From Bryum argenteum (taxonomy: Eukaryota > Streptophyta > Bryopsida > Bryales > Bryaceae): a DNA stretch of 64,000 nt. Position 1 is the stretch's first letter. Every line of letters starts with the position of its first letter. Shown here piece after piece: positions 47,901 through 60,158 of the stretch. A program made the translations under genes and the position numbers. Where the stretch lies: assembly GCA_037043015.1 (NCBI GenBank), contig CM073329.1, positions 13,346,648 through 13,410,647 of the forward strand, read 5' to 3'. The notes below the pieces were generated by a model that saw nothing but the letters and a program-made list of their open reading frames with translations, did no database searches and was not told where the DNA came from.

Positions 47901-49851
47901 GGAAGCCCGTTAGTTATGGTGCTAATGAAGAGAACTTTAAGCGACCTCCATTTGGATGTTTGTTTGCATGCTCTGCCGGAATTGCCACTTACGTAGCAGA
48001 GAATCGGGCAGTGGTGTCAGATGAGCATGCTTTATTCATAGGCCCTTCGATGAAGTTATGTTTGGAATTATGCCACATCACATCTATCAAGTGCTATAAG
48101 ATTTTAGTATTTTTTGTGGAACTGTTAGGATCTGAATATGTCCAATCTGATTGGCTATTGCAGGTTCGAGCTGCAACAACCGAAGCTCAGCAATTGGCAC
48201 TGCTTGGAAATGCCTCTGCACTTGCTGATGAGCTTCTGCCTCGCGCTGCTTCGAAGCTGGTTCCCGGTGGTATGCAGACAGTGATGAGCAGAGATGACTT
48301 GAGGTCAGCCACCCGTCGAGGGCGTGATCGGGACCAAGGTATCAAACAGTTGACTACAACATGAGTGTAGATGGATCATTGCTACTTCTATTGTGGACTG
48401 TGAACCAGGTTATCTTTCACCGATTTCTAAATGTTAATTAGGATCGCATATGATCAATGCATCTGATCCCACTTGTCCAAATTGCAATGCAGAGAGGAAT
48501 CAGTTTGGAGCTGTAGCAAATCGCTTACCCGAGCTCAAGGATTGGCGGCGCAAGCTGCAGCGTGGAGTTGACAGACTTCGAGACCATCTCTGTAGGCAGC
48601 ATGTCCTTGAGTTAATATATTACTCCGAGGAACCGGAGAGTCAGCTCAGCCCAGAGACTTACTTAACACTCGATAACGATGGCGGAGATCCCAACTGGCT
48701 GCAAGAACCCATGCCATCTCCAATCTTTCAGGCAAGTATTGCAGCATATATTCTGCCTCTACATGACACCTGTTTTTTTTTCATTGTTGCTGAATATGTT
48801 CGATTTCTGCATCGTGAACTGAGGTCTCCTGCTTGATAGATTGTAGCTGGCTTACTCTCTATATCTGTCCAGTCTAAACTGTCAGTTAGATCTAGGTCTG
48901 TTCCTAGTTCTGAATCTAACTATAATAATGTGTGGACTTGTTGCAGGCTTTGTTCCACACGCTGACATCACTCCAGCAAACAGCCGCAGATTTGCTTTCA
49001 GGAAGGGATAGAGTGGTTACTGTGTTGCTCATGCGACTCACTGAGACCCTAGTAATCTGGTTATCTGAAGATCAGGACTTTTGGGATGCCATTGAAGATG
49101 GAGAGTACAGACTGGGACCTATAGGTCTGCAACAAGTAAGATATACTGACTCTGAAGCAATCTTTAAGATTCATATCATGCTAAATCTGGTGGTTTGTTT
49201 CTATTATACTTACAATTGTAAAAGTTTAATATGCTGGAGTGCTGTCAATCTATATAGTAGGTACAAATTCTATACCAGGCTCTTAGGTTATATAAGTCAA
49301 TGGAACTGCGGGGTAGCTAATTGCAGACGGATTGGTCTCTGTGACTACAGTCTGTGCTGTAACCGTTCCTCAACGTGGACTATTCTTTGTGGGTGCAGTT
49401 TGTGTTGGATATGCAGTTTGTCATTCAGGTTGCAATAAATGGCCGGTTTTCATCAAGGCACATGCGCCAAGTGGTGAACGACGTCACTGCACGAGCTGTT
49501 ACAGCTTTTACTGCGACAGGAGGTGACCCTCACAGGTCAGCATAAATAGCTTTCAGCCTTAAACCCTTTCTGATATTTTAACTTCAGATTCTACTTCTGA
49601 AAGAATACATGTGTACAGAAAAGTCTTATTCGTTCAATATGTTGACTATAGTGTCTCAATCCCCGAGTACTAACACTGCAAGCATATTTTGTTTGCGTTG
49701 CAGTGTATTGCAAGAAGACGAGTGGTTCTTAAGTGCAGCTCAGGAAGCAGTACGTAGGCTTTTAGAAGGGTGGAATCGGCAAGTTAGCAGTCCAACAGCA
49801 TCAATTTCTGCACAATCCGCTTCATCGTTTCGTTCACACGGAAGTGAATAA
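44965..49851 (+). CDS. EXO84: Exocyst complex subunit EXO84 (EXO84B-like)
   Basis: The exons are 44965-45180, 45339-45436, 46122-46737, 47008-47451, 47725-47889, 48164-48338, 48493-48731, 48947-49135, 49399-49535 and 49704-49851. Phases agree and the product is 808 aa. EXO84 is part of the exocyst tether that docks secretory vesicles at the plasma membrane. Landmarks are YVQAKCQSMSEK, EEMRRSVYANYAAFIR, SREISDLEGELVAMRNLL, ELRSAIAALDKLGDGTRAHT, SGTSYGGAYTAALSQLVFSA, AAGGLRAAAECVQIALGHC, DFLEDVAPLISMQLGG, LMRLTETLVIWLSEDQDFW and a Ser-rich end (SISAQSASSFRSHGSE). These match plant EXO84B along the full length. The ATG at 44965 fits the family; a TTG lies upstream. The intron after 48731 has a GC donor (CAG|GCAAGT); the others are GT-AG. 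Confidence 0.95.
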
Positions 49852-51131
49852 GTTTCACGTCAGCTTGTGAATCAAAGCCCTCTGGCCATGAAAAGATAAC
49901 AAGAAGTTACTTGCAAGGAAGAGGATGTTCCCAAGCTAGAAAGCGTTAATGGTGTACCGAGGACACTATGTGGTAGTTTAGTTGGTTTACGTCACCACTG
50001 GACATGGAGACGTCCACCAGATTCATTGTCCAAGTGGTTGTCTCTCTTATGAGCTGACTAGTTGACGCAGCTTGTGCCCATTGGCTTTGCTGAGACGGTT
50101 TCCTATATCGAGGTGTTGGTTTTGTTCCTTAAATAAGTAGGTAGCGGTAGAAGTAAGTTGAGCCTTCGGCATGCAACATCTTGTGCACAGGGTAGTTCTG
50201 ATGCACGTTGAGCATGGTGGGCTTTTTGGCATTGCTGCATGTCAATGCACAGTTAAGTGACTTTTACAACGAAGAGATACAGCTGGTACGTTACTCTATC
50301 AATCTGATGTAGAGAAACTAGTTTGCATTTTTTAGTGTCTGGTCCTGTTCGAAGGTTTAGAACATGAAGGCTTACTTTGTGATTGTATTCTATCTTGCAG
50401 ACACTGGAGATATCAGCTGCAGGCTTTTGTAGCATTTATCTGCAACAATTTTCAGGATGTGGCATTTGTTGTTAGAGCCTTTGTTGCCCTCCTAGATGTA
50501 GGAACCTGTCAATGACGCATCGCTTCAACGACACCCTCGCTTGGGTTGTTTGTGAATGTATTTGTGAAATTTTGCACCTCCTGCTGCATTATTTATCATA
50601 TCTCCAGCCTCAATAGAGTGTGGAGTGTTCATTATTTGGAATAAAAAGTGGGATATTCTGTACGAATTCTGTTTGTGTCCGAAGGTGGTTTTTGTCGCAC
50701 TTGTGTGGAGGTTCTTCTTGTGGCTACCGACATCCTTTCTGTATCATTTCAGGTTTTTCGCTCAAAAGAAGCTTCTGTACTCCAAACAGTAGGAAGAAAT
50801 TGTATGTTAAACATGTTACAATTCTTTTGTTCACTTCTTCACAAAGCAAATGCATTAGAATATGGTGTTGAGTGCAGAGGATTTTGTTTGTGGCAAACCA
50901 ATAGAAATAATATTTACAGTGTCTAATACAGTTTCTACTACTGTAGGAAAATTGGTGAAAGATTTTGCACAAATTACAACTTGTATAAGATAGTACTTTT
51001 AGTGAGCTAGAATTTGATGCAAAAGAAAATCCTTCTTACATTAATATGTACAAGAAAATTACAGCATAAAGAAATTGTGTCTCATTAGTCAGTTTTGCAT
51101 CCTCGATCAAAGAAACAATCTAATATTTTGT
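49852..51131. other. EXO84 3' UTR and spacer
   Basis: No gene was seen. GGAATAAAAAG at about 50640 is a possible distal polyadenylation signal. Confidence 0.5.
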
Positions 51132-52141
51132 CTACTTGCCTTTGGCAGCTAAAAGAGATGGCATACATTCATACAACTTCTTACACTCTTTTATTTCTAT
51201 AGAAGCCCAACACTCTTCAATATGTTCCCACAATTCTACAATTCCCTTTGAGATACGTTCATATTGGCTAAGTCGACGTTTTAGCCCTGCCCAAAGATGC
51301 TCAATTGGATATAGGTGCCGACCACATAAAAACATCAAACTTTTGTGATTTTAGCCATTGGCTAAATCATTTTGTTGTATGTTTGGGATCATTGTCATGT
51401 TGAAAAATCAGGTTTCGAAGATTAAGATCGTATGCCATCAAGGTGCACATCAAATCTCTATGTAAGATTCCTTTGTAGTAATGTTGATCCATTATTCAAT
51501 TAATTGTACAAAACATGCCTAGGCCTTGGAATGTCATACAACGCTACAACATAATTGAATCATCATCAAACTTTACAGTCTGTTTCACTTGTTTTAAATC
51601 ACAAGACTATTCATCTCATTTCCAACACCAATGGCTACCATTTTAGCAAAATTGATTTCCTTTTGTCTCGTTAGAGAAGATGACAGAAGATGATGTACTT
51701 CCAATCATCAATGGTCCACTGCTCATGCCGCCTAGCAAATTCAACTAGATCCTTGGTGTGCCTCTCCTTTTATTTTGATTTCTTCTCCTTCACTTTCGAT
51801 TTCAACTCGTTGCACATAAGACCCTTATCAATGTATCAACACTTACAGTAACTTGACATTCCTCATGTACATACTCGGTATTATGTGTTACCTTTAAACC
51901 CTCTTGACATGACAACTCTAATGCAGGCTCTCTTATGTGTATTTGTCGATGCTTGTAGTCTACCACTACTACTAGTAGAAATATCAGACAATCTCTTCCT
52001 TCTCAATCTTGCAACATGCCTTTGAGACACCTCCAATTTACTAGCTACATCCTCGGTGGACCTACCAGCTTGCAACTTCAGTAGGATAGAATTGTCAAGA
52101 TCTTTACAAGCACTTGCAAAAAGCTCCGTTAAGTACACCAT
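51132..52141 (-). pseudogene. Tc1-like (DD34E-type) transposase relic
   Basis: On the minus strand, an N-terminal helix-turn-helix (LKLQAGRSTEDVASKLEVSQ, 52141-51881) is followed by decayed core pieces. These are EFARRHEQWTIDDWKYIIF with NETK where the family has DETK, then FQHDNDPKHTTK, a stop, WLKSQKFDVFMW, a frameshift, and PIEHLWAGLKRRL (51338-51132). Spacing from the second Asp to the Glu of PIEHLW approximates the Tc1 DD34E pattern, with a small deletion. The first Asp is lost and several stops are present. Terminal repeats were not found. Confidence 0.8.
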
Positions 52142-53201
52142 GGTGTATAATTAAAATCCACTCAAGATGTATGTGAAGCTCTGAATTAGTAGTGCAACAT
52201 TGAAGTTCAATATATCCAAGCCAATTTGGGCTCATGAGATTTCAATACATTTTTGGCATGCAAAACACATGACTCATGGGTAATGGCATGTATTTATATT
52301 AGGAAATTTTTATTTAATTATATCCCATGTATGTCTCAAAGTAAACTTACTTAATAGTTCATGAACTGCACGATGTATCTCCTCTATCTTGAAAACTCTG
52401 ATTTCATTTAATGAGTTGATAGAAATTTGCATTCCAAGGTTCTCTTTCAAAGGTTTTGACTCACTTATACAGAACGCTATATATAGCATTTTCTACTACC
52501 ATAATGTCTCTTGCAATTTATCAATCTGATCATAAGATTGAAGTAATTATTACTATTTTTTGTGTAGAGCACAATATTTCTCCGGTAAAAATTATTGTTG
52601 GTTAGTTTGTTGCAGTGTTAAGATCTGACAATCACCAACCCTTACCATGTCTTAACCCTCAAAGTTGAAAAGAGTGTGATTGGGGTTGTTTTGACTGAAA
52701 AGGGAATGATGCTTTGACAAAATATGGAACTTTGACTAAATATACATCAATATTTGTACAATCAAATTCAATGATTTTTTAAAGTCTTTATAGTCAAATT
52801 TGTTGTTCTCCAACAAGATTCTATAATCAAAATTCTCAAGTTTATAAAAATTACACATTGATATCAGATAGGATCATATTTAAGTCATTATAGACCACTT
52901 TAAGTTTAGGAGTATATCCTATTAACTATTGGCACTATTGGATAGAATATGACAACCATTAAGCACACTAAGAATATTAACCTACGTTGGTCACTTCTAG
53001 TATTTCTCTTGTAAGTGCTTATAACTGTAAGAAAAGTAGCGAGATTAAGTATTTTCTAATTCGCTCATCTTTGAAAAATAATAAGCCACTCAATCCACCA
53101 CTCCAAATAGAGTGAATTCCCGATTTGCACAAAAAGAGGTGTTCATACCAAAGAGCAAATGGCAACGTGAGCGAGTGTTTATTAATATCAATTGTCAACT
53201 A
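52142..53201. other. AT-rich non-coding spacer
   Basis: No gene was recognised. TTAACCCTCAAAG at about 52653 resembles a single end of the TTAA family without a visible partner. Confidence 0.5.
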
Positions 53202-53352
53202 CAGTGGTACCTGGTTAAGATAAACGTCTAGTTGAGAATGTTGTCCCTGTCCCTTTATTATGCAAAGAGGCATTGTTTCGTTATGGTCAACGCTTGAATA
53301 AGATCAACGTTTTTGTATATCCAAAAACGTTTATTTAATCCAAGCACCACTG
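53202..53352. mobile_element. 151-bp TA-flanked MITE, Tigger/pogo-like ends
   Basis: The left end is CAGTGGTACCTGGTTAAGAT. The right end in reverse is CAGTGGTGCTTGGATTAAAT. Both continue AAACGT. TA lies on both sides (53200-53201, 53353-53354). CAGTGGT-type ends with TA targets are typical of pogo/Tigger-derived elements. Confidence 0.75.
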
Positions 53353-53389
53353 TATCGGGTGTTACAATTTTGCCACGTCACAAAGACTA

Positions 53390-53606
53390 CACTAAATTTG
53401 ATAATTAGTGTTAGATTATTATAAGATTTGAAAATGCTTTAAGTTTTTACTTTTGTTTAAAAAAATTTACCAATACCATTGATTCTGATACTATATAAGG
53501 ACCCCCATCTTGGCCAATATAGTGGGTAAAGTTATTGAACAACAATAAAAACTTATAACATGTTTATGTAAATTAGTGTATCTAACACTAATTATCAAAT
53601 TTAGTG
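53390..53606. mobile_element. 217-bp TA-flanked MITE, second full copy
   Basis: The inverted ends CACTAAATTTGATAATTAGT are perfect at both termini, and TA flanks each side. The length equals the copy at 27544-27760, which lies in the opposite orientation. Internal blocks (GTTTTTAC, CAATA, TAAAAACTTATA) correspond. Confidence 0.85.
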
Positions 53607-54711
53607 TACTTGGTATTCAAATTTTCAAAATGAGAAGAAAAGGTGAAGTGGGTGGAAAAAGTTGACGAGGATTGGAAAAAGGCAAAGACGTCGGAGAAAG
53701 CGGAATGGGGTGGTGGTTTCCCATACTAAAATGGGCAGGCAGAGAATGACGGGGGGGGGGGGGGGATAACGTGACCGATTCCGGCAAACTTCCAGAAGGG
53801 GTTGGAATTCTCCAGCATCCCAGGTACAAGAAAGAGAATCATCTGTTGCTCCCTTTGATCCATCCCACCTGCTTCCAAACCCCAATCGCTCGCATCTGCC
53901 GCAACAACGGAAACAATCCATCTCCCCTACTTGCCTTTACAGTACTTTTCTTCCTTTCGTTTAGTTTTCCCCTTTCATTTTGCGCGACCGCCTGCCGGCC
54001 TGCCACGCACCGCATTCTCTTTTTGCCACAAGTCCAACCGCGTGGCTTTGACAAGTCTGCACAATTTGCGCTCCAGCTCAAATCTCGGATTGCCATTGTC
54101 AGCAAAGCGCTTAATATCTTCTTGTTTTGAATTCGTGCTGGTGGTTCGGAGGAAGGAAGGAGAGCTTCGTGTTTGAATGTGGCATAGCTTTGGTTAGGAG
54201 TTTAGCGAGCTTTAGAATTTTTCGAATGTGCATACGTTTTCTTGGTTAGGGGGGAGCTTTTAGTGTTTAAATGTGCATAGTAGTGGAGAGCATTGTGAGC
54301 ATTACGGACACGAGTGAAGAATTTGGGAGCGGAGTAGCTTGATTGTTGTAGATATCTGTGTTTGTATTCTATTGTAAGGAGGTAGAGGATACGGCTCAAG
54401 AAATTCTGAAATGCAGAATTGAGAAGTAGTTGTTCAAAGTACGAGCGGTGAACTCTCGTCAAGAAGTTCCCTATTTATTCGGAGTGCGTACCGAAAGTAT
54501 CCTTATCGAGCGCGTTTCAGGGGGTTTGTAGAGTATAGTGAGCGTGGTATAGTTGTAGTGTACTGTATATTAATCGCAGCAGGTGTTACACTTCTTGGAG
54601 CCGGACAATAACCTTATGAAACGAAAGTATTGAGGGAGAAGAGACGGTTGTGTGATTTGAGGGCTTACCGGAAGATATTGGTGTAAGAATCTACAAGATT
54701 AGCTTGTCAAC
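53607..54711. other. Promoter and 5' leader region of SDIR1
   Basis: It contains a 15-G run (53751-53765). Open frames near 53771-54130 have no recognised domain and probably lie in the promoter or leader. Several short upstream ATGs precede the SDIR1 start. Confidence 0.5.
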
Positions 54712-57147
54712 ATGAGTTTCGTATTCAGAGGAATTCGGGCGGATTTGGAGAATGGACTTCCAGGTTTTATGCCGGAGCGCCGTTCTGTGGTACGTTTTAT
54801 GAGTATACTTACTGTTGCAATTTTAGGTTTGCACTTCCGACATTCCATGATAAGACGGTTCAGTTGTAGATGAATGTTGTACTGTGCCTTTTACACACTA
54901 GATTCTTGAGGGGATGTTCTAGCATAGTAAGTCGAGCAGAATGTAGAACTTTACTATTCGAATTCTTTGCTCTTTTTTGGACACTTCCTTTGGAGCTAGA
55001 AGCTCCGACACTTGATCGTCCTCTGACATTCCATGATAACAGGGTGCCGTATGATGTTGTGTATGTGCCAGTTTTTTTTAGAATGTGGAACCTTTTTTTA
55101 ATTGAAGTTATATGATTCTTTCTTTGGCAGGCGGGACATAGATTACATAACACTGGGCGCACTGTAAATGCTAATCCTATGGCATTTCTTATTACAGGTT
55201 AGTGAAGAGCATCATGATCAGATTGTATTGAATTGTACGAGAACATCCATGTGTAAAGTGGCTCCTAAACTGTTCGGTGGTTGTTTTGCGTGCAGTGGTC
55301 CTATTATTCATGATATTTAATTCTTACACGTCTCAGAATGCACTGGTGCGTCTTTCTTTGCCCTTCAATACTGGCCCTTGCTTTGTCTTGTACAATCTAT
55401 GGAGGAGCAAGTTCTGATAGATAGCTGGGAGGCTTGGATCAGTTGTAAATCTTCATAGTAGACAGAGAGATGCAACATTGAACTGAATGTTGCTTGATTG
55501 TGCAGCTTTGGGTGGGAATGGGTGTATTTCTCATGGCGTCCAGTTTACGTATGTACGCCATCTGTCAACAACTTCAAGCTCAAGCGCAGGCGGCCGCTGC
55601 TGCAACTGCAGGTGGATTACTCAGCAACGCAGAGCTTCGGCTACGAATGCCCTCCACCCTCACTTTTGCCACTAGAGCTCGACTCCACGGCTTGCGTTTG
55701 CAGCTTGCCCTGCTTGACAGGGAGTTTGATGACCTAGGTGACGACCATTTCTGATCATAACTTTTCTGTCTGCCACAGTAGATAGATTTCACTTCTTTCT
55801 GCAGGAGGCTCTTATTCTTATCTATGTATCTGCTTCTTATCGACATCACAGCTGAGGTGATGAACAGTGTTATTTTTGGGACTACTTTGAGCATGATCTG
55901 AGCTGTGCTGTTCGTGGCAAAATGCAGATTACGATGCCTTGAGAGCATTAGACGCAGACAACCCCCCTGGCGTCACAGCGATGAGTGATACGGACATCAG
56001 TAGATTACCTGTGCGTATGTACAAAGGATCCACGCACACACCACTCACCGACGCACCACCCAGGTAATTAGATCGAGCAATCTCTATCCAAACTGCCTAG
56101 CTGAAGCCCCTAGTATGAAAGTCGAGTGCCCAAAACGTCCTCCAAATTATCCTTTCTGAAAGTGCAATCATTCCTAGAACTCGATTTTTATGATTAATTC
56201 TAACTGTACGGTATTGTTAAGAACTGTCCCGCTAATCATAATAAATCCTATCTTACGGATCTTGAGATACATTCCGTCAAAGTTTAATATTCTGTACGAA
56301 CAGTTTTCATGTTTTGAGTTGAATCGGGCTGTTTTCGACTTCAGGGGGTAGTCGGTATAGCTGTTATAGCTGTCAGCTTAGTATCAATTAATTGGAATAG
56401 CATCATCACTAATTTTCATGCTTGTGTGCTCTTCCAGCAACGTCGCAGAGGTGTCTCCAGAAGAGGTCAAAGTGGACATAGTCGACGACCCGAGCTCGGT
56501 ACGCACTTTTATACCCAATTATTTTGTTGCCGTAGCTCGTACACGGTATGATTGAAGGGTCAGTGTCTGATGCATGATGCTGTTACGCTGGACAGGAAAA
56601 GAGCGTGGTGAAGCTGGAAGCTGGGAAGCAGATGAAGATGGTGGATCCAGACGAGGAGTTGACTTGCAGCATATGCTTGGATCAAGTGTTGGATGGTGAA
56701 ATGGTTCGGACACTTCCCTGCCTCCACCAGGTACGTTCTTTTCACTTATTGTATCCTCCATTATTCAACAACGAGAGGTTGTTACGAATAAATAAGTGGC
56801 GAAGGAAGGAACGCAACGGCATCCTCCATTGACCATCCAAATGGTGGAGCTTGTTGTTCAATCAAATCAAACATGTACCGCTCAGTTACCAACAGTGTAC
56901 CTATCATGAGAGAGGGAATTCATGAGAGTTCTGTACACAATCAAAGAGCATATGTGGATACTGATTGATTGTGGGCAATTGGGGTTTTCGGCAGTTTCAT
57001 TCGAAGTGCATCGACATATGGCTTCGGCAACAGGGCACATGTCCAGTGTGCAAGTTCAAGCTCAGTGGGCCAGACACTCCAACAGCAGCAGCAGCTCCAG
57101 GGAGCAGTGGCAGCGCCACAGCAGCAAATGCTTTCAGGATCATGTGA
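54712..57147 (+). CDS. SDIR1: SDIR1-like membrane RING-H2 E3 ubiquitin ligase
   Basis: The exons are 54712-54789, 55131-55197, 55296-55345, 55506-55737, 55928-56063, 56438-56498, 56596-56730 and 56995-57147. All introns are GT-AG with agreeing phases, and the product is 303 aa. The start MSFVFRGIRADLENG matches Arabidopsis SDIR1. Two hydrophobic segments (MAFLITVVLLFMIF and LLWVGMGVFLMASS) are followed by LRMYAICQQLQAQAQA, ARLHGLRLQLALLDREFDDL and a C-terminal RING-H2. The RING reads CSICLDQ, LPCLHQFHSKCID, then CPVC, and all eight ligands are present. SDIR1 acts at the ER in abscisic acid, salt and drought signalling in Arabidopsis; the role here is inferred. The tail after the RING is Ala/Ser-rich and longer than the Arabidopsis one as I recall it. 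CAATAAA at about 57466 may be the polyadenylation signal. Confidence 0.95.
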
Positions 57148-58319
57148 GGATCATTCTCGATCGCACATGATGATCTCTATCAGCATCATTCCGAAATTAA
57201 AAGTGGAAGACATTCATGATCCATTTTTGTCAGAAGAGGTACTGTAGCGATTGACATGGGAGGGAGGCAGGGAGGTAGGGAGGTAGGACCTTCTTTTTTT
57301 CTTCATTAGATTTCAAGTGTGCACTTAGTGGGTGGTGACGAGACGGTAGAAGGTGCTTCACTGAAGGAAAAGGAGTGAAGCGAGGCAGTCCTGCAACTGG
57401 TACAACAGTTGAACAACGTTGCTCAATGTAATATATTCTTCTTGCACCAAGCAAGGGGACGAGTTTGTTCAATAAAAAAAAAATGTAGACAGGGGTTCAC
57501 GGTACTAGAGTTCACATCTGTTATCAAAATCATGTACTTTTGTAGTCCCCCATGAGCTCTACTGGTTTAGGTTTATGAATAGTTCGATAAATCCCTTTGT
57601 AAATGCAGCTCATTACATCTTCAGTTCCACACTACTTCACTCTCATACAACTTTAGATTGTGATATGAGTTTTTCAAAATTTAGATTGTAATAGGAGTTT
57701 TTCAGATTGTAATTGGATCTCAAGTTTTTGACACTAAAGCGCTCATGGATATTAAGTAGCAAGTTTGAGGTGTAGTATACTTTGTTTTTGGCATTCTAAG
57801 CTCATACCCTGAAGATGTTTCAATCACATGTCAATTGCATGTTTAAATAGGAGGTAAAGCAAGAAATGGACACTTTGGGTGGTTACTTTTAAGTTCCCTT
57901 ACAAGAGTTTCCTTGCAAGAATGTATGATTAATACTACAAAGAAAACACTAATAACATGATTAGAAATGTCCAATATGATTTTACAAAGAAAACACTAAT
58001 AATATGATTAGAAATGTCCAATGTGATTTGTCCAATGTGACTCGGTTTTATCAATTTGTGAGGCTGAGTTAAGTTTAGTATGACTAATTGAAAATATGAA
58101 CTTTGACTTCTTTGATAGTAAAAGTAAACATTTTGAGGTATTTTTAAGTTTTATCACTTAATTAATCCTAATTTAACTTTTAAAGAATCTTTTACTTCAA
58201 TCATAAAATCATATAAGAAGCTAGGTTATAAACACTTCATTAATGATAATCTAGAAACTTCAAATTAGTAAGACATTAACTACATACGTAACTATTGTTC
58301 TTTTGAGGGTTTTAGTGAT
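57148..58319. other. Spacer between SDIR1 and F-box gene, with small tandem repeats
   Basis: Probable SDIR1 3' UTR, then AT-rich sequence. TTTAGATTGT.ATA.GAGTTTTTCA is duplicated near 57650-57700. A 47-bp unit (ACAAAGAAAACACTAATAAY...TTAGAAATGTCCAAT) is duplicated at 57937-58030. Confidence 0.65.
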
Positions 58320-59555
58320 GTGGAACTCATTGATTACCGAGCCCAGAGGTTGATGGATGCAATGGAAGCCTCAATGCATAAACATGAGAAAAGGAAAGCA
58401 AGTTATGATCACCAAATGGAAAGCTCAAAGCAACAAATGCAATCAAAGCAAGGAGAGCATAGAGAGTATAACCAAGATGTTCTTGATGCTAAACTTTGGA
58501 AACGACTTCCTCATTGCCTTCATGCTCTTGTCTTTGCTCATCTTCCCATCAATGATATTCGTCGCTTGTGTTCGTTAAACAAAACATGGAAACACAATAT
58601 CTCAGCAACTACTTCTATTTTTTCCCAAACTTGCGACGTAGCTCATCCAACGATGTTGTCTTTCATCACACAAACTCCAAATGAAAATATATGGGTGAGG
58701 TCATTGGACGTTAGTTGCAACAAGTGGTATACTTATCAACTTCCATGTAGAGGGATATTAAGTAAACACAGAGGAGGAGAATGGTTATTGGCTTTTTGGC
58801 AAAAGAGCACAAACAATTATAAGCAAGAAATACAGTTGGTGAATCCATTAAGAGGAGATTGGCAAAGATTGCCTCATTTACCCGATAAATGGAGGATTAA
58901 ACGTGTTAAGAAGTATGGCAATAATGTGCTAGTACGTGTAGTGGATGATCACTCCCATCGAGGACATCATAACACCTTTATTTTTGATCTTTTGAATGGA
59001 AATGGAAAATGGACAATCCTAGAACCGATCGTTCAAATTACATCCTGGAAAGTAATATGGAGCATTGGTGATAATCCTCATACTCTCTTTCATAACTTGC
59101 AAACCGAAATACCATCAAAGCATGTGGCTACGGCCTACTATGAGCAATCACTTTTTGTGATGTGGAAGAAAAAGAACAACTCATTGCATATTCTATCAAC
59201 AACAACAACATACTATATTGAGGAATATTATAAAAATTATGAAGATCATTCACTAAGACCTGTGAAGATTAAAGTTCACAACTGCCATCTATTAGAGAGC
59301 CATATCATAAATATAAACACAAACATTCGCGGCTTCATGAATATGTATGCATGTGAAGGTTATTTGATAATAAGAGCACAATTTTATGTCGTGAAACCAA
59401 TCATAAGTCAGGCATTTTGGCTTTATGATTTAGCAACAGGTCAAATGACTACCCTTGACCTTCCACAATTGAAGAGCAAGTTCCGGGATGCAATTAGAAT
59501 CATGATGAAATCCAAATGGACATCACATTATAACTTAGGGGAAGATGTTCAATAG
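58320..59555 (+). CDS. F-box protein, single exon, paralogue of 32218-33375
   Basis: The product is about 411 aa, intronless and apparently intact. The first in-frame ATG is at 58353 or 58371, because codon 58320 is GTG; the N-terminus is therefore uncertain. The F-box LWKRLPHCLHALVFAHLPIN to KTWKHNI is followed by QTCDVAHPTMLSFITQ, WVRSLDVSCNKWYTYQLP, LVNPLRGDWQRLPHLPDKWR and LYDLATGQMTTLDL. Each has a counterpart in the other gene. It is a presumed SCF adaptor with unknown target. The upstream 47-bp duplication (57937-58030) lies in its promoter region. Confidence 0.85.
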   Translation: MELIDYRAQRLMDAMEASMHKHEKRKASYDHQMESSKQQMQSKQGEHREYNQDVLDAKLWKRLPHCLHALVFAHLPINDIRRLCSLNKTWKHNISATTSIFSQTCDVAHPTMLSFITQTPNENIWVRSLDVSCNKWYTYQLPCRGILSKHRGGEWLLAFWQKSTNNYKQEIQLVNPLRGDWQRLPHLPDKWRIKRVKKYGNNVLVRVVDDHSHRGHHNTFIFDLLNGNGKWTILEPIVQITSWKVIWSIGDNPHTLFHNLQTEIPSKHVATAYYEQSLFVMWKKKNNSLHILSTTTTYYIEEYYKNYEDHSLRPVKIKVHNCHLLESHIININTNIRGFMNMYACEGYLIIRAQFYVVKPIISQAFWLYDLATGQMTTLDLPQLKSKFRDAIRIMMKSKWTSHYNLGEDVQ

Positions 59556-60158
59556 AATTTTGTTTCTTTTAAAATTAAATTTGAAAGGTTAAGTAATTCA
59601 CATCTAAATGTGATTTAAATATTACAAGTATTTTTGAGAAGTTTAGTGCTTTGTTTGGACAATTTGGACACCAAGGATGAAAATAGATTGTCTCATTTGA
59701 ATTTATTTGTTGTAGATGAGGAGGACAATTATTAGGGTAAAATTGTTTGCTGGGCATCAGAAAAAAAAACATCATTAATCTGCAACTTTTGAACTAAACA
59801 ACAAAATAAGAAATAAACAAACATTTCGATCGTTCTGTTGGCACTCGTGGTAACTTTGTTTTTTTCCCTCATTTAAGTATGTTATATGACTATGCAAATG
59901 AGTTTAATATTATGGAAAAAGATAAAATTTGTCATTGTCTCTAAGCATTTGCATTCCTTTTATTAGAAAGGACACCCTTTCATTTGCTGAATGTGAAGGT
60001 TGTTAGTGATAAAAAAAAACAAAAAGCAAAGAAAAAAGAAACTCTTTTTATGTTTTGTACAAAGTGAGCTAAACTTCAAACCGCAATAGAAAGAATTAGG
60101 AAGCTCATACAATGATCTTATTGGTACAAGTGTTGAACGGTGAGCAGAGCACTTTTAA

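Noticed and set aside
50917..53354. TACAGTG at 50917 and CACTGTA at 53352 as termini of the Tc1-like element
   Set aside because: The right string belongs to the separate 151-bp MITE, and the left string does not extend the match.
53771..54130. 119-codon frame with a hydrophobic stretch upstream of SDIR1
   Set aside because: Lies in the SDIR1 promoter or leader, overlaps other open frames and has no family features.
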